A DNA stretch of 64,000 nt from Lithospermum erythrorhizon (Eukaryota > Streptophyta > Magnoliopsida > Boraginales > Boraginaceae). The notes under the pieces were generated by a model. The model searched no databases and was not told where the DNA came from. It was given only the letters and a program-made list of their open reading frames with translations. A program made the translations under genes and the position numbers. The stretch spans positions 62,001 through 126,000 of the forward strand of contig JADFUC010001506.1 in NCBI GenBank assembly GCA_019722365.1. The letters are read 5' to 3'. This document shows positions 32,018 to 43,103 of this stretch, in pieces; position 1 is the first letter of the stretch, and every line of letters begins with the position of its first letter.

Positions 32018-35000
32018 ATGCATCGTTTAACACCCAAATTCCCAACATCTCTCAAACCCCACCTCATCTCTCCTCTATCAACGTTCACCACCAACCTCCT
32101 TGAAGCTACTCCAAGCCCAATTGACCATCCTCAAAACGACGTCGTTTCATCAATCCTAACACACTTAACCCAACCCTTAATGACCACAAAAGGGTCACTC
32201 AATTACTCAATAAAAACCAAACCTTTACTCAAAAATTTACTAACCAACATTGACCCTTTTCAAGCTGAAGAAATAATTATCAGTTTATTTAGAAAAAACC
32301 AATTTGAAACTGTTCTTGAATTTTTTTTTTCAATGAGAAATGGGTTTGGAGTTAAACATAGTAGAAGTTGTTTTTTCTTTATTGCTCATGTTTTAGCTGG
32401 AATGAGTAGAGCTAGAGCTTTGAAGTTTCATTTGATGAATATGGTTCAAGAAGAAGGTATGATTATTACTTTAATTTATGATATTCTGCACCAATCATGT
32501 ACACTTGTTACTTGCGACCAAAATTAGATAATCTCTACTCGATCCGTTTTTTAATACTTGTCATCCTAGGCTATTACGCACTAATTAAGAATTCCTGCCA
32601 ATAGAATGGTTCTAAGATGATAAAGTAGTGAATGTGTGTATGTAGACTTGGATAATAAGTGACTTTCAATGTTATTTAATAGGTACATATTAGGAAAAAT
32701 TGAAAATGTAAAAACGGAGTTAGTACTAGGATGCATTGAAAATGTATAACAACAAGTATTTAGAAACAGGAATTTCAGTCTAAGATGACAAATATAGAAA
32801 ACGGAGGGAGTACTAAATTATAGTTAAAGCTGTAACATTTTAAATTTATAAACAAACAAAGACTAAGCCGAATACTCAAGGAATTGATGCATTTACCAGT
32901 ATTGTATTTCTTCCACTTAGCTGCACACATATATTTATCTGTTTTTGTTTATTTATTTATTTTTCCTAATTCATTGTCTTCCTCATTTTATAAATAAAAA
33001 GTTATGTTTATTGACAACTCCATGGACTTCTTAATATACATTGAAGAAAAAGGAAGAAACTTTATTTTCATTAGTAGACAATGTAGTGAACTGTTTTGTA
33101 GTCAAGTTGATGAATGTATATGAAAAGTAACATGAGATGATTATGAATTTTACAGAGGTCCAACTAGAAGGTATTCCTGTTTTCGGCTATTTATTTTCTT
33201 TTCCCAAATACTTCTCCAGTTCTCCTTTTCCGCTTTTTAGATTTTTTGATGTGCAGCATATGGTTTCTTAATTAATGCCTAGAAGAAAAAAATATTAGGG
33301 CATTTGAGATAACACTTCGATCTGCCAAATGTAAATTGGAATGTTCTGTTTTCTTCATATATGCAATTGACATTTTTCCGCTCCGGTGTTCCTTATCAAT
33401 AGATGAAGTATATAATTCTTTTCATGAACTGTATTTAAACTCGTCTCATTTTGCTGTTTATATAGATTTGTTATAATTTCCAATAGGCTCTGGCTCTGCA
33501 CCGGCACTTTGTGAGTTGCTTTACAATAGCTTCAGGGACTTGGATTCCAATCTTATGGTATGGGATGTTCTGGCATTTTGTTATTCCAGATCTGAGATGG
33601 TTCATGATGCCCTTTTTGTTCTTGCAAAGATGAAAGACATGAATCTGCGACCATCGATTTTAACATACAACAACTTGTTGCACAATTTGAGGCATACTGA
33701 TTTAATTTGGGATCTTTATGGTGAGATCAAATCTAGTGGGCTTCGTCCAAGTGAGTTTACTAGTTCTATTTTAGTGGATGGTTTATGCAGACAATCTTTG
33801 ATAAAGGATGCTACTTCATTTATGCAAAAAGTTGAAGATACAGAAAATCAATGCAGCCTCGTGTCCTTCAATACTATCATGTCAGAGTTCTGTAAATCGG
33901 GCCGTGTAAATGTATCTAAATCATTCTTTTGCAAGATGTTCAAATGTGGGTTACTTCCTGATGTATATAGTTACAATATTCTTATGCATGGGTTATGCAT
34001 AGCCGGTTCAATGGACGAAGCACTGGGGTTTGCTATTGACATGGAGAAGCATGGATTGAGACCTGATCTTGTGACTTACAACATTCTTGCCAAAGGTTTT
34101 GGCATGCTTGGTATCATAAATGGGGCACAAGAGATGTTTAACCAAATATTGCACAAAGGATTAAATCCCGATGTTGTTACCTACAATGTTCTTATATGTG
34201 GGCATTGTCGAACTGGGAACGTTGAAAAGGGCCTAATGTTACTGGAGGAAATGCTTTCACAAGGTCTTAATGTGAATAAATGCACGTTCAATGTGTTGCT
34301 AAGTAGTTTATGTAGAAAAGGATGTCCAATTGTTGCTCTCGATTTTCTCTTTGAGATAGAAACTTCTGGTTTAGAAGCAGATCATGTTATGTATGCTATT
34401 GTCATTCACGGTCTTTGCAGACATGGAGAAGTACATAAGGCAATTCAATTGTATGAGGAAATGAAATTGAAGAGAATTGCACCAAATTGTTATGCACACA
34501 GATGCATACTGTTGGGCTTGTGTGAGACTAGTACAGTGGAGGAGGCAAGAACGTATTTTGATGCTATAGCGAACAACGGTGAAATATCAGATATAGTTGT
34601 TCACAATATTATGATAAATAAATATGCGAAACTTGGTGATGTTGAAAATGCTTTGGGCATATATGAGATTATAATGAAGAAAGGAATAATGCCAAGTATA
34701 GTCACATTCAATTCACTTATTTATGCATTCTGCAGATGTAGAAAATTGGATGAAGCTGAAGGATTATTTGATATCATCAAGATGCATGGACTGGCCCCAA
34801 ATGTTGTAACTTACACTACTATTATGAGTGCTTTTTGTGAAGATGGGAATATAACAGCGATGTTACGAATGCTCCACCAAATAGAAGCCAGTGGAATAAA
34901 GCCAACATTTATAACTTACACTGTGGTTATAAAGGGGCTCTGTAGACAGGGAATGCTGCAAGAGTCTATCCGAATACTCAAGAGTATGATCACCAGAGGC

Positions 35001-35540
35001 CTTACTCCCGATAAAGTCACGTACAACATTATCATCCAGTCGTTCTGTAAAGCTCGGGATTTCGAGAGTGCTTATCAGCTACACAATGAGATGTTACTGC
35101 ATCATCTCCACCCTTCCTATGTCACTTACAATATTCTAATCAATGGTTTGTGTGTATATGGAGTCTTGAGAGATGCCGATAGACTTTTTAGTTTGCTTCA
35201 GAAACAAAATATCAAGTTGGCGAAGAATGGTTACAATTCGATGATTAGGGCACACTGTGCAAAGGGAAATGTAGGCAAGGCAATGCTTCTTTTCCGTCAG
35301 ATGTCAGAGATGGGGTTCGAAGTATCACTTGTAGATTATAGCGCTGTGATCAATAGACTGTGCAAAAGATTATACCTACATGATGCAAAAAGTTTACTTC
35401 GTACAATGTTGCTTAATGGGATTTCACTTGACCAACAACTTTATTCTGTTCTTTTTTATTCTTTTAATCGAGTTGGTGATACCGATTCTATGATTCAATT
35501 GTACACGCTGGTGATTAAATGTGGTATTGATATTGGTTGA
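32018..35540 (+). CDS. P-class pentatricopeptide repeat protein, organelle-targeted
   Basis: Exons 32018-32456 and 33487-35540; 830 residues. The donor (GAAGAAG|GTATGA) and acceptor (CCAATAG|GC) join in phase to give QEEGSGSAPALCELL, matching the family. The first 45 residues are rich in Ser, Thr, Pro and Leu with basic residues and almost no acidic ones, suggesting a mitochondrial or plastid transit peptide. From about residue 165 to the end there are about 18-19 PPR motifs of about 35 residues (pattern VTYN-I-L-I-x-G-x-C, then G-L-x-P-D/N). No E, DYW or SMR domain follows, so it is P-class: an RNA-binding protein expected to stabilise, process or promote translation of an organellar transcript. 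Target unknown. Upstream frame is open to a TTG at 31964; ATG 32018 is the first in frame. Closest remembered relative At1g13630. Confidence 0.93.
32457..33486 (+). other. Intron of the PPR gene (1030 bp)
   Basis: GT-AG intron splitting a Gly codon. The reading frame beyond the donor runs only to a stop at 32525-32527. It carries a Stowaway element (32538-32810). Introns are uncommon inside PPR coding regions. Confidence 0.85.
32538..32810. mobile_element. Stowaway-type MITE in the PPR intron
   Basis: Left end ctcgatccgttttttaatac... tgtcatcctaggc; right end gtctaagatgacaaatatag... acggagggag. Inverted, the right end matches the left with a few differences. Flanked by TA at 32536-32537 and 32811-32812, the Stowaway (Tc1/mariner) target. 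273 bp and no coding capacity. Confidence 0.85.
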
Positions 35541-35841
35541 TGTCGTGAGGGATGGATGGCTCTTGTGCTTCTCATAGTTCAAGGTTCATGCTTTATCCGA
35601 ATTTGTTGTGTAAGGTATTGTTATCGACTACCTGCTGTGAGTTTCATATTGCAATATGAATATGTTTGTCCATGCCCTGTTTGAAATTAAATTCAACTTA
35701 ACTGTCCATTTCAGCAGTATTTTAGAACATAGCTTGCGGCGGTGATGTGTGAGGCTGGTGGTGCTGTGGCTGAAATTAAGTAGCTACTGAGACCCATGAT
35801 TTCCCAGCTGAAGTAAGGGTCATTTGTTGTAATTATTCATA

Positions 35842-36073
35842 CTCCCTCCATTCCAAAAAGATTGTCCATATTTGAATATTGATTGTTTGACTTTTTTAAT
35901 TTTGAGTTCATTATATATGGTGAAATATATATCAAATGGCAGTAGTTTTAATGGAATTTACTATTAACATGATAATTTTGATTCAAAACAAGATGTATGT
36001 CAGTTAAGACTACAAAGTTCGTTGATTTTGATCATTCAAAATCAAATGGACAATCTTTTTGTGATGGAGGGAG
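35842..36073. mobile_element. Stowaway-type MITE downstream of the PPR gene
   Basis: Left end ctccctccattccaaaaaga, then ttgtccat; right end atggacaatctttttgtgat, then ggagggag. These are nearly perfect inverted repeats of about 28 bp. TA flanks both ends (35840-35841, 36074-36075). 232 bp. The high arm identity suggests a fairly recent insertion compared with other elements here. Confidence 0.92.
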
Positions 36074-38560
36074 TAGTTGTTTTGCAATTTTGTGATGTAG
36101 AGATTGGTTATTAATTATAATTGGGTTGGTAGATTTCCCACTGCTTTCGTGAATAATTTCTTGTTTGATATTTCAGGTACTAAAACCTTTGAGCTAATGC
36201 AGGTCAATAGACTAATGGACTTGGAACTTGGAAGTGCACAGTTTTTTTAGCCACAAGGAAGTGTTAAATGCGAGGCTGCGTGAGGTAAGGGCATCGGTAT
36301 ATACAACAATTGATTGCATTCTTGGTAATTTACTGATTATAGTCACTAATGAAATTGCATACGGTTACTGTAATTATAAAATGAAATAAGTATAGATGTA
36401 TCTAGCCACTGTTGTAAGCGTCGATTGTATGAAAACACAAACACAATTCTTTGGCTCCAGAAAATTGTGTTAGGAATTCATCATTCACCAAGTTTCCATA
36501 CTGTTCGTCTGCACCGAAACATTTAGCTTATGGTTTGCAGGCTGCGCCCAAAATGAACCCCAGGCGGCTGCATGGATCTCCAGTGGATTTATTGTAAACT
36601 CAAATTTGATGTTTATTCTTCTTGTATATGAATACTCTCCATCAACATACATCATCTTCATTTCTACATATATAATGCAGCCCGACAGCCCCGCAGAGTT
36701 GGGAGGCTTGAGATCTAGATGATGGCAGTGTCAATAGGAATGATATGGGTAGGTCGGGCGACCAGAAGAAACTCAACAGAGGTAATTGCCCAATGCTGAA
36801 GACTAAAGTCATTGACACACCGGAGTGGGCCGGAAGTGATCCTTGGAGTGAGTGAATAAGAAGATTCGATCTTTCTATAGCATAGATTCAATCCTTTGCC
36901 CATTTTTGGAATGGGTCATAACACATAAGATATATCAGTTTTTATGGCGGAGGGTTGTAAGCATATTATACTGATGATGCAAGTACTTAAACTTAATGTA
37001 AGTTGAAAGTTTGAACTTAGCTTTATGCTTTTGGTTTCAATGTGTTTGTTGAAGTAATAAATAGAAACATAGGAGCTTAAGTATTACTTTCCATATGTTA
37101 TTTATAATCTTCATTGCTGCAACACGTAGCGAGCAAGATGTTGAGGCCAGATTATAATGAATTTTCCATTCACTTTATTGTAAATGATTTATGATTTGGC
37201 AGTATCAACTTGTCTCAATCACGGGGGCTTTCCGCCTAAAGCGGGGTTGAGAGGATGAGTAGCGGCCCAACCACCACAAAGGGTTGTTTCGAAGGGGTTG
37301 AGGTTCTGGAATTGCTTTTATATAGCATTATTTACCTATATGTATATTATTTTATACTTTTCAGCTGCATTTATATTCAACATGAAGCATTTATTAGTTA
37401 AAGATTGACTTTAAGTGCTAAAGAGTTGTAGCTGTTCGCCTAATTTAAGAGCAAATTGAGGAGCTTTAATACACATCATTACACTATTTCTTTTTAAGTG
37501 TTTTGCTATTCTATCCCAAATAGATTGTCAAGTTTTAAATTTTGATGACAAACTTTTTAAATTATGTACTCACATCAAAGTTATGTGTGCAGCTAATACC
37601 CCCGAAGTTTGTGTTACAATTACTGAAATGCCTCTTAATGATTAGTTAATTGTGTGATTCATCTGTTAGATTTATATGTGACAGGGTTTGTATGTTAAAT
37701 TATTGCTGGGGTCTTTTCACTCCTCCCCAGGCTGGCGATTAGTTGATATTGTTTTTGAGAGCTTTTCAAAGCATAACGTCTAGTTTCCATGGTTATTGTC
37801 AACTTGTCATATTATACATCAGAGATGTTATGTTATCAAGCATGACAGCTACTAGGTTGCTTTTTCCATTGGGGGGTGGGGGTTTTGATAGTACGCAACC
37901 TTAATTAATATGCAATTTCGCATGGTTCTGTACTCGAGTCTGTTTATTAAACTTTCTTGGCGAAAAACAACTGCATGCATGCAGATCTCTTCAAATAACA
38001 GTTCAAACTACTCATGGAGATGCCAGTGGGAGCTTCATGTAATTATGTTATGTGGTCTTTTAAATGGCTTCAAAAGATTATCAACACACTGAATATTAAC
38101 AGTATATGCTATGTTCCTAGTAGTTCTTGAATGAATATATTAGCCTTCCTGAACTTGAAGTTAAAGGGTTCTAAAATTTTATATCTTCTTCTACTTATAA
38201 GCAGGAGACAAGCTTAGCGATACCCTCGTATTGTTTCTGTACATTTATTATTACCTACTCTGACTATAGCTAAACATTTGAACATTTACTTCATCTACTT
38301 CAAATTCTTGGGCCTAACGAAGATTAGAATGAATTGTGAATAAGGTCTACAGTCTACACTATGATTGTAAGAAAAAAGATTATCTGAATAGTCGATGATT
38401 GATATAAGATATTACAGTCATGATTATATAGAAGATCAGATTCATCTAACAAAGAGCACTTGGAATTCTTTACATATTTCAGCTGAAGAACTAGAGACAT
38501 TACAAATTGCAGAAGGAATCATGATTTTAACAAGAGCAAGAATTGTCACATATTTGAGGC
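36074..38560. other. Intergenic DNA between PPR and SOFL genes
   Basis: No complete gene recognised. Contains an Au-like SINE fragment (about 37205-37300) and a short coding-like exon (36719-36868, listed in findings). It may include the 3' transcript regions of the PPR gene and, on the minus strand, additional SOFL exon(s). Confidence 0.4.
37205..37310 (+). mobile_element. Au-like SINE fragment
   Basis: The passage ggggctttccgcctaaagcg, followed by gggttgagaggatgagta and gggttgtttcgaagg, resembles the 25144-25250 fragment and the remembered Au SINE 3' half. Ends and target duplication not found. Confidence 0.35.
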
Positions 38561-38962
38561 CTATTTATTTTTCCTATACATACTTCTGTTATCAGAAAAA
38601 TTTGTTGCAGGATTTACCTTGCTTCCTGGATCTTCTTTCGATGTTTTTCTGTTCTGCTTCGTCGATTTCTTCTGTGCCTGTTTCTGTTGGTTCTTGCCTG
38701 ACTTCTTGTTGGCCTTTTGTTCGGCATTTTTTATGTCATTGGAGAATTCCTGATGGCTTGGACCAGAGGATGCATCTGAGTTCATAGAATCATCACTCTC
38801 ATGATTCTTCGCATTTTCGACGTTTACATCTTTGTATTGATGTTTGTTCAAAGAATCTTCAAGATTATACTCATCATAACTAAATTCATCATCAGGTGAA
38901 GAAGCAATATACATAGTCCACCCTGATTCACTGCTGCTGCATTCTTCTTTATTATATTCCAT
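38561..38962 (-). CDS. SOFL: SOB FIVE-LIKE (SOFL) family protein
   Basis: A 133-residue acidic-then-basic protein. It has both SOFL signatures: SOFL-A at residues about 7-21 (ECSSSESGWTMYIAS) and SOFL-B at about 55-71 (ESDDSMNSDASSGPSHQ). The remainder is Lys/Gln-rich (about 78-115), suggesting a nuclear localisation signal. Established knowledge: Arabidopsis SOB5 and SOFL proteins affect cytokinin levels and development; biochemical role unknown. The first in-frame ATG, at 38962, starts MEYNKEEC. The 3' end is uncertain: codon 115 (AAG) is followed by GTAAAT, a possible donor, in which case the last 18 residues (VNPATNFSDN...) would be intron read-through and a further exon would lie below 38560. 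I could not identify that exon. Remembered neighbours of this type include At1g13650. Confidence 0.8.
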   Translation of the reverse strand: MEYNKEECSSSESGWTMYIASSPDDEFSYDEYNLEDSLNKHQYKDVNVENAKNHESDDSMNSDASSGPSHQEFSNDIKNAEQKANKKSGKNQQKQAQKKSTKQNRKTSKEDPGSKVNPATNFSDNRSMYRKNK

Positions 38963-40921
38963 ACGGGCTTTCAAAAGATTTCAATATTTGAAGGGAACAA
39001 TGAATGGTTTTTTACTAAAGGATCAGAAGTTTTTTCTATTTGACAGGGAAAATAGCTGGCTGGCTCATTTACAAAGTTGCAAATGACTTAATGAGAAGAA
39101 TGGCTCTTTATCAAAGGTATATATTTCCTCTGTTGTTGTGCACATTATGTGAACACTTTATGACTTGACAGTTGCACCACCATACATTATCTGCACTCAG
39201 TTTCCACAAGAGATATATATTTGTTAAAAATTCAAGAGATCATAGGAAAAAAACGTCGAATTATGCTAGTGGTGCGTAAATTAAATAACCTTCCTATTGT
39301 GTCTAAAATTACATATATATTTTTCGCATGATATGATCTCTTAGTTTTATTGTTTGTTTCTCGATCTCTATCATTTACAAATGAATGTTCAACTATTTCA
39401 AAAATGACTAACCCCTCGCCCTAAGACCTCATTCACTTTTATGTTCCCAGATAGGATATATGGTGGTCCCTATCACCGAGAAAACTTGAACACTTGACCA
39501 TTTCAATTGGAGGTGAAACGACTTACCAATTTGTTTCATTTCGTTCTCTTATATCGATATTTTATAGAGAGGATAATATTATACAACTAACATAAGTAAA
39601 AAAAGGTCCAGTCTACGATGAGAAATTCGAAAACAAGAGACAATATGCAAAATAGCTTACTTATTATTAGCATCCTTGTAATACTTAACACCTGGGGATA
39701 GAACCATCTTTACTCCTTCCATCTGCCTCATAAATGCCAATGCACTTCGAAAAAAGCAAAGAATGTGCAAAACCAATATTCTCAAATGGCTAGAAGTTGT
39801 CCTTTCTGGTACTCAACATTATGATGGTCTTCAATTCACTGTGTTTTTCATCAACCAAGGGCAGCCTTTCATGTGAAATATACAGAGCATCCAACTGTGT
39901 GTTTTGGCCTCTTGTATGATGTTTAATGAGGTGAGAGGATTTCAAATAGTGAATGTGGTGTTGCTTCTATTCTGTCCTCTCTTTTGTGTTGTCTTTGTAC
40001 TTGTAAAGCAGGCCTGTGTCTTATATATATTACTATGTTCAAACCTTCAAATTATTACTTCAAAGTTGAAACTGTTTGAACTTTGAAGGTTTAACAACAT
40101 AATTATCTAAACATCTTACCATGTAAATTCTTGACTATTATATATAATATGAATGGAAATAAAATCATTAGACTGTTACAGAGGATAATGGCCTAATGGG
40201 CATATGAACTATGAAGGGTTATAGGACCTCGAGTTAAAGATCAACTCAATTTTTATTTATAGGCGGAGCTTGTGGTGTGCCATGATTACCATGGCGACCA
40301 CAAAGATTGGATTCTTAATTAAGATTTTTAAATTGTTTTTTACTGTATATCGTTGATAATTTTAGGATATCATAATATTAAAATCTTGGTTGCATTATTG
40401 TCGGCAACTATAGAGCTCAGGTCCTGGCTCCGCCTAATGGTTTCATTCCCTATAATTCTTTAGTTTCATGGGGTTTTGGTTTATTAAATTTGTATAGTTT
40501 CAGATGCTTGATTGATTAGGCATTGATTAATTTGGTATTCATGTTACTACCATATAATATATACTTTGTTACTCAATATAATGAAGGATTTGGTTGGCAA
40601 CATTAAAGTCCAAAAGAGATGAGCATGCTCTGGTTGTCAAGGGACTTTGTACTCTTGGCAGGGTTTCACATACCCACATGAAGTTCTGCCTTTTGGCTCA
40701 TTATCCATCTGGAGTCTGGACTAAACAAGAAAGACTCATGCCATTATTCTTGCTTAATATAGTGTCTTTCTAAATTGTATTGCATATTGACTTGAGTTTT
40801 TCAGTTGGGCTCCACTAAAGCTCATTCTTTGGAAGTTTCCAATTAATGGGACAATGTCTCCCTGAGCTGAGATAGAGAACATTTTGTCTATTTTGCTTTA
40901 AAACATATTAGATTAATGTTA
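38963..40921. other. Intergenic DNA, no supported gene
   Basis: Presumed SOFL promoter region (on the minus strand) then spacer. Nested hairpins occur at 40037-40095. The 60-codon frame at 39904-40086 starts at TTG and resembles no known protein. Confidence 0.4.
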
Positions 40922-41038
40922 GATAACATCGAACGTCCTAATGGTTAGGAGGCTTTCCAGTGATTTAGAGGTCCTGGGTTCGATTCTCATTGTAAGGGAC
41001 GGTGGATGGGTTTTTTAAAAAAAAAAATTAAATCTAGT
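40922..41038 (+). mobile_element. tRNA-derived SINE
   Basis: 117 bp with a Pol III A-box-like cctaatggttaggaggc near 40940 and a B box, gggttcgattctc, at about 40976-40988. It ends in an A-rich tail (about 41017-41027). Flanked by ttaatgtta at 40913-40921 and 41039-41047, a 9-bp target duplication. The family was not recognised. Confidence 0.8.
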
Positions 41039-41140
41039 TTAATGTTAAGTTGCATTATGTAACAAAGCATCATGTTGACCATTGTAATGGGACGCTTGTT
41101 TTATGCTTAAGATGTATGCATTCCATCTTTTTTTAGTAAA

Positions 41141-41800
41141 CTAGTAATTTGATACGTGCATTGCACATAATAATTAATGTTTCTAACATTTTGTTAATTA
41201 TATATATTATTTCTTTGTGAGATTACAAATATTAATTTTTCCTAAAGTTGATATGAAATTATAACTTGATTTTTACAATATTATTAATAAGTGTCTAAAA
41301 GTTTGTTGTTTTTAGTAATTTAACTACTGTCACCCTTGAAATAGAATTTGTTTTCTCTTGATTAAAAGATACATATTGTTGCTAGTGCATTGAATTTGTT
41401 TGATCCGGTCAATTTTGAAGATATGAATATTTTTATTTATAGTTGTGATAATAATTCTTCACATTGTTGAGTTAGAGATTTGAGGACTTTGTATACAAGA
41501 TTTGCCATATTTCATGATTATGTATTATTCACTATACGGTGACTGTAGTTGATTTAAATCAAGTACAAGTAAAATGAGAATAGTTAAAATGCATGTTTAT
41601 TATTTTCATGATTATCGTTGAATCATGTTACATTATTGTTTTGAAATAGTTAAAAAGAGATATATATATTTATTTATTGATGGTGTTAGATCTCATTTAT
41701 TATTGTAAAAATAATTAAATGCATATTTATTATTTTCATAATTGTTGAAAATTATTGACATAATATTAATGTTGAAAAATGTTGGTGAATATGTAATTAT
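41141..41800 (-). mobile_element. Helitron-like element, 3' terminus at 41141
   Basis: Read on the minus strand, the terminus is GTGCAATGCAC, 11 bases, CTAG, then T. That is a short hairpin followed by a CTRR end inserted before T, the layout of Helitron 3' ends. The interior is AT-rich and non-coding. Part of it (about 41380-41530 and the string ttggtgaatatgtaa near 41783) recurs at 60955-61245. The other end was not located; a LINE is inserted at about 41800. Confidence 0.45.
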
Positions 41801-41801
41801 T

Positions 41802-43103
41802 TTTTTTCAACGATAAGATCATTAAAAAGCCAACAAAAACGATTCAATGCAAAGGGGCAAAGCCATTGCTTATTCACAATCTTTCAGAATATGGCGTTAA
41901 TGAGCCGTGGAAAGCGTTAAAGGTATGAGGCTTACGGTTCCAAAATGCAATTCGATTGAAGGCTGCAAAGGCCGAGCAAAACGTCGTTGATACTAACTTC
42001 GATAAACGAGAATGTGATTCCCGTAGCATAAACCACGAGGAGGATATCCGTAATGACTACATCCACCTCCAATGATATACCAATCTTTCCCCTTAGAATT
42101 TGGATAAGTTTCTTTGAGTCGTTCTCTACCTCAATTGTCCTCCAACCTTGTTGTTTGGCAAACATCATCCAATCTCGAATTGCCATAGCTTCAGTTAACA
42201 AGGCACTCCCTAAGTCTCCTGTAATCCGAAACATCGCCCCTAGGAAAGACCCTCCACTGTAACGACATGCCACTCCAATTGCGCTTTCCACCCCATCCTT
42301 GTACCATGCACCATCACAATTCAATTTTACAGCCCCCTGTTTCGGTTTTTGCCATCTCCTTAATTGCTGATCCATAGAAACATAGCATGGCCAGCCCTAG
42401 CGCCGAAGTGTTGTCCATCCTAAATAGCAATCAGAAGCTAGATCGAGTCCCTCCACAATATTATATTATTCCCAACCTGGGTTTGGCTCTCCAAAGATTA
42501 TATTAGTTCTGTACTTCCAAATAAACCAAAGTACACACAACTTACTTGGAATCAAAATTTCCTCCAAATTTTTTGCTGTTTTAGTCTTAATACTCAAAAG
42601 TATTCCACCATGATTCTTCCCTTGGCGGTGCCATGGTGATGCCAAGCCAACCTCCTTGTAAAGGACAAGACAATAGTAAGTGAGAAAGGGTCTCCGGTGC
42701 TTCATTGCAAAGCACACAATGCTCCTCCACCCTTGCTCCACGTTTCCGAAGGTTGTCCCTTGTTGGTAATATATTATGTAGAGACTACAAATAATTTGAC
42801 CTACATGGAGGTAGTTTCAGCCTATAAAAGTTCTCAGCTCTGCATCCACTTTATCCCTAGACTCAAGTAGCTCCCCTGCCTCTTCCTCCAATATCCCATT
42901 ACTCGCTGCTAAGTACCTGATGCCCAAATCTGGCAAGGCTCCACACAGAAGTATGGTTTCCAAGAGCAATCGATCTCTAATGTTATGTTTACTCAAAGGC
43001 ACTGCTAGCACCAGTTTTGCATCCTCTCTCGGCCCTGGTTTGCAACTTCATTCATCTTCAATCTCTCCAAAACTACCCTCCTCTGGTTTCCACTGGTCCG
43101 CTT
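41802..43103 (-). mobile_element. 5'-truncated L1-type LINE fragment
   Basis: Minus-strand element ending in ...cttatcgttgaaaaaaaa (T-run at about 41801-41809), nearly the same tail context as the LINE at 13478. Frames: RNase H-like at 42375-41932 (WQKPKQGAVKLNCDGAWYKD, then TIEVENDSKKLIQIL); zf-RVT/linker at about 43011-42466 (including GWRSIVCFAMKHRRPF and LWFIWKYRTNIIFG). Reverse transcriptase and everything upstream are missing because a Copia LTR begins at 43104. Frames are interrupted. Confidence 0.8.

Noticed and set aside
32457..32527. PPR N-terminal frame as a separate small gene ending at 32527
   Set aside because: The donor and the acceptor at 33486 join in phase and restore family sequence, so the stop is in the intron.
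38395..38787. 130-codon plus-strand frame over the SOFL gene
   Set aside because: It is the shadow of the minus-strand SOFL coding sequence, which carries recognisable motifs.
40976..40990. tRNA gene suggested by gggttcgattctc
   Set aside because: No cloverleaf around it; A-tail and target duplication show a SINE.
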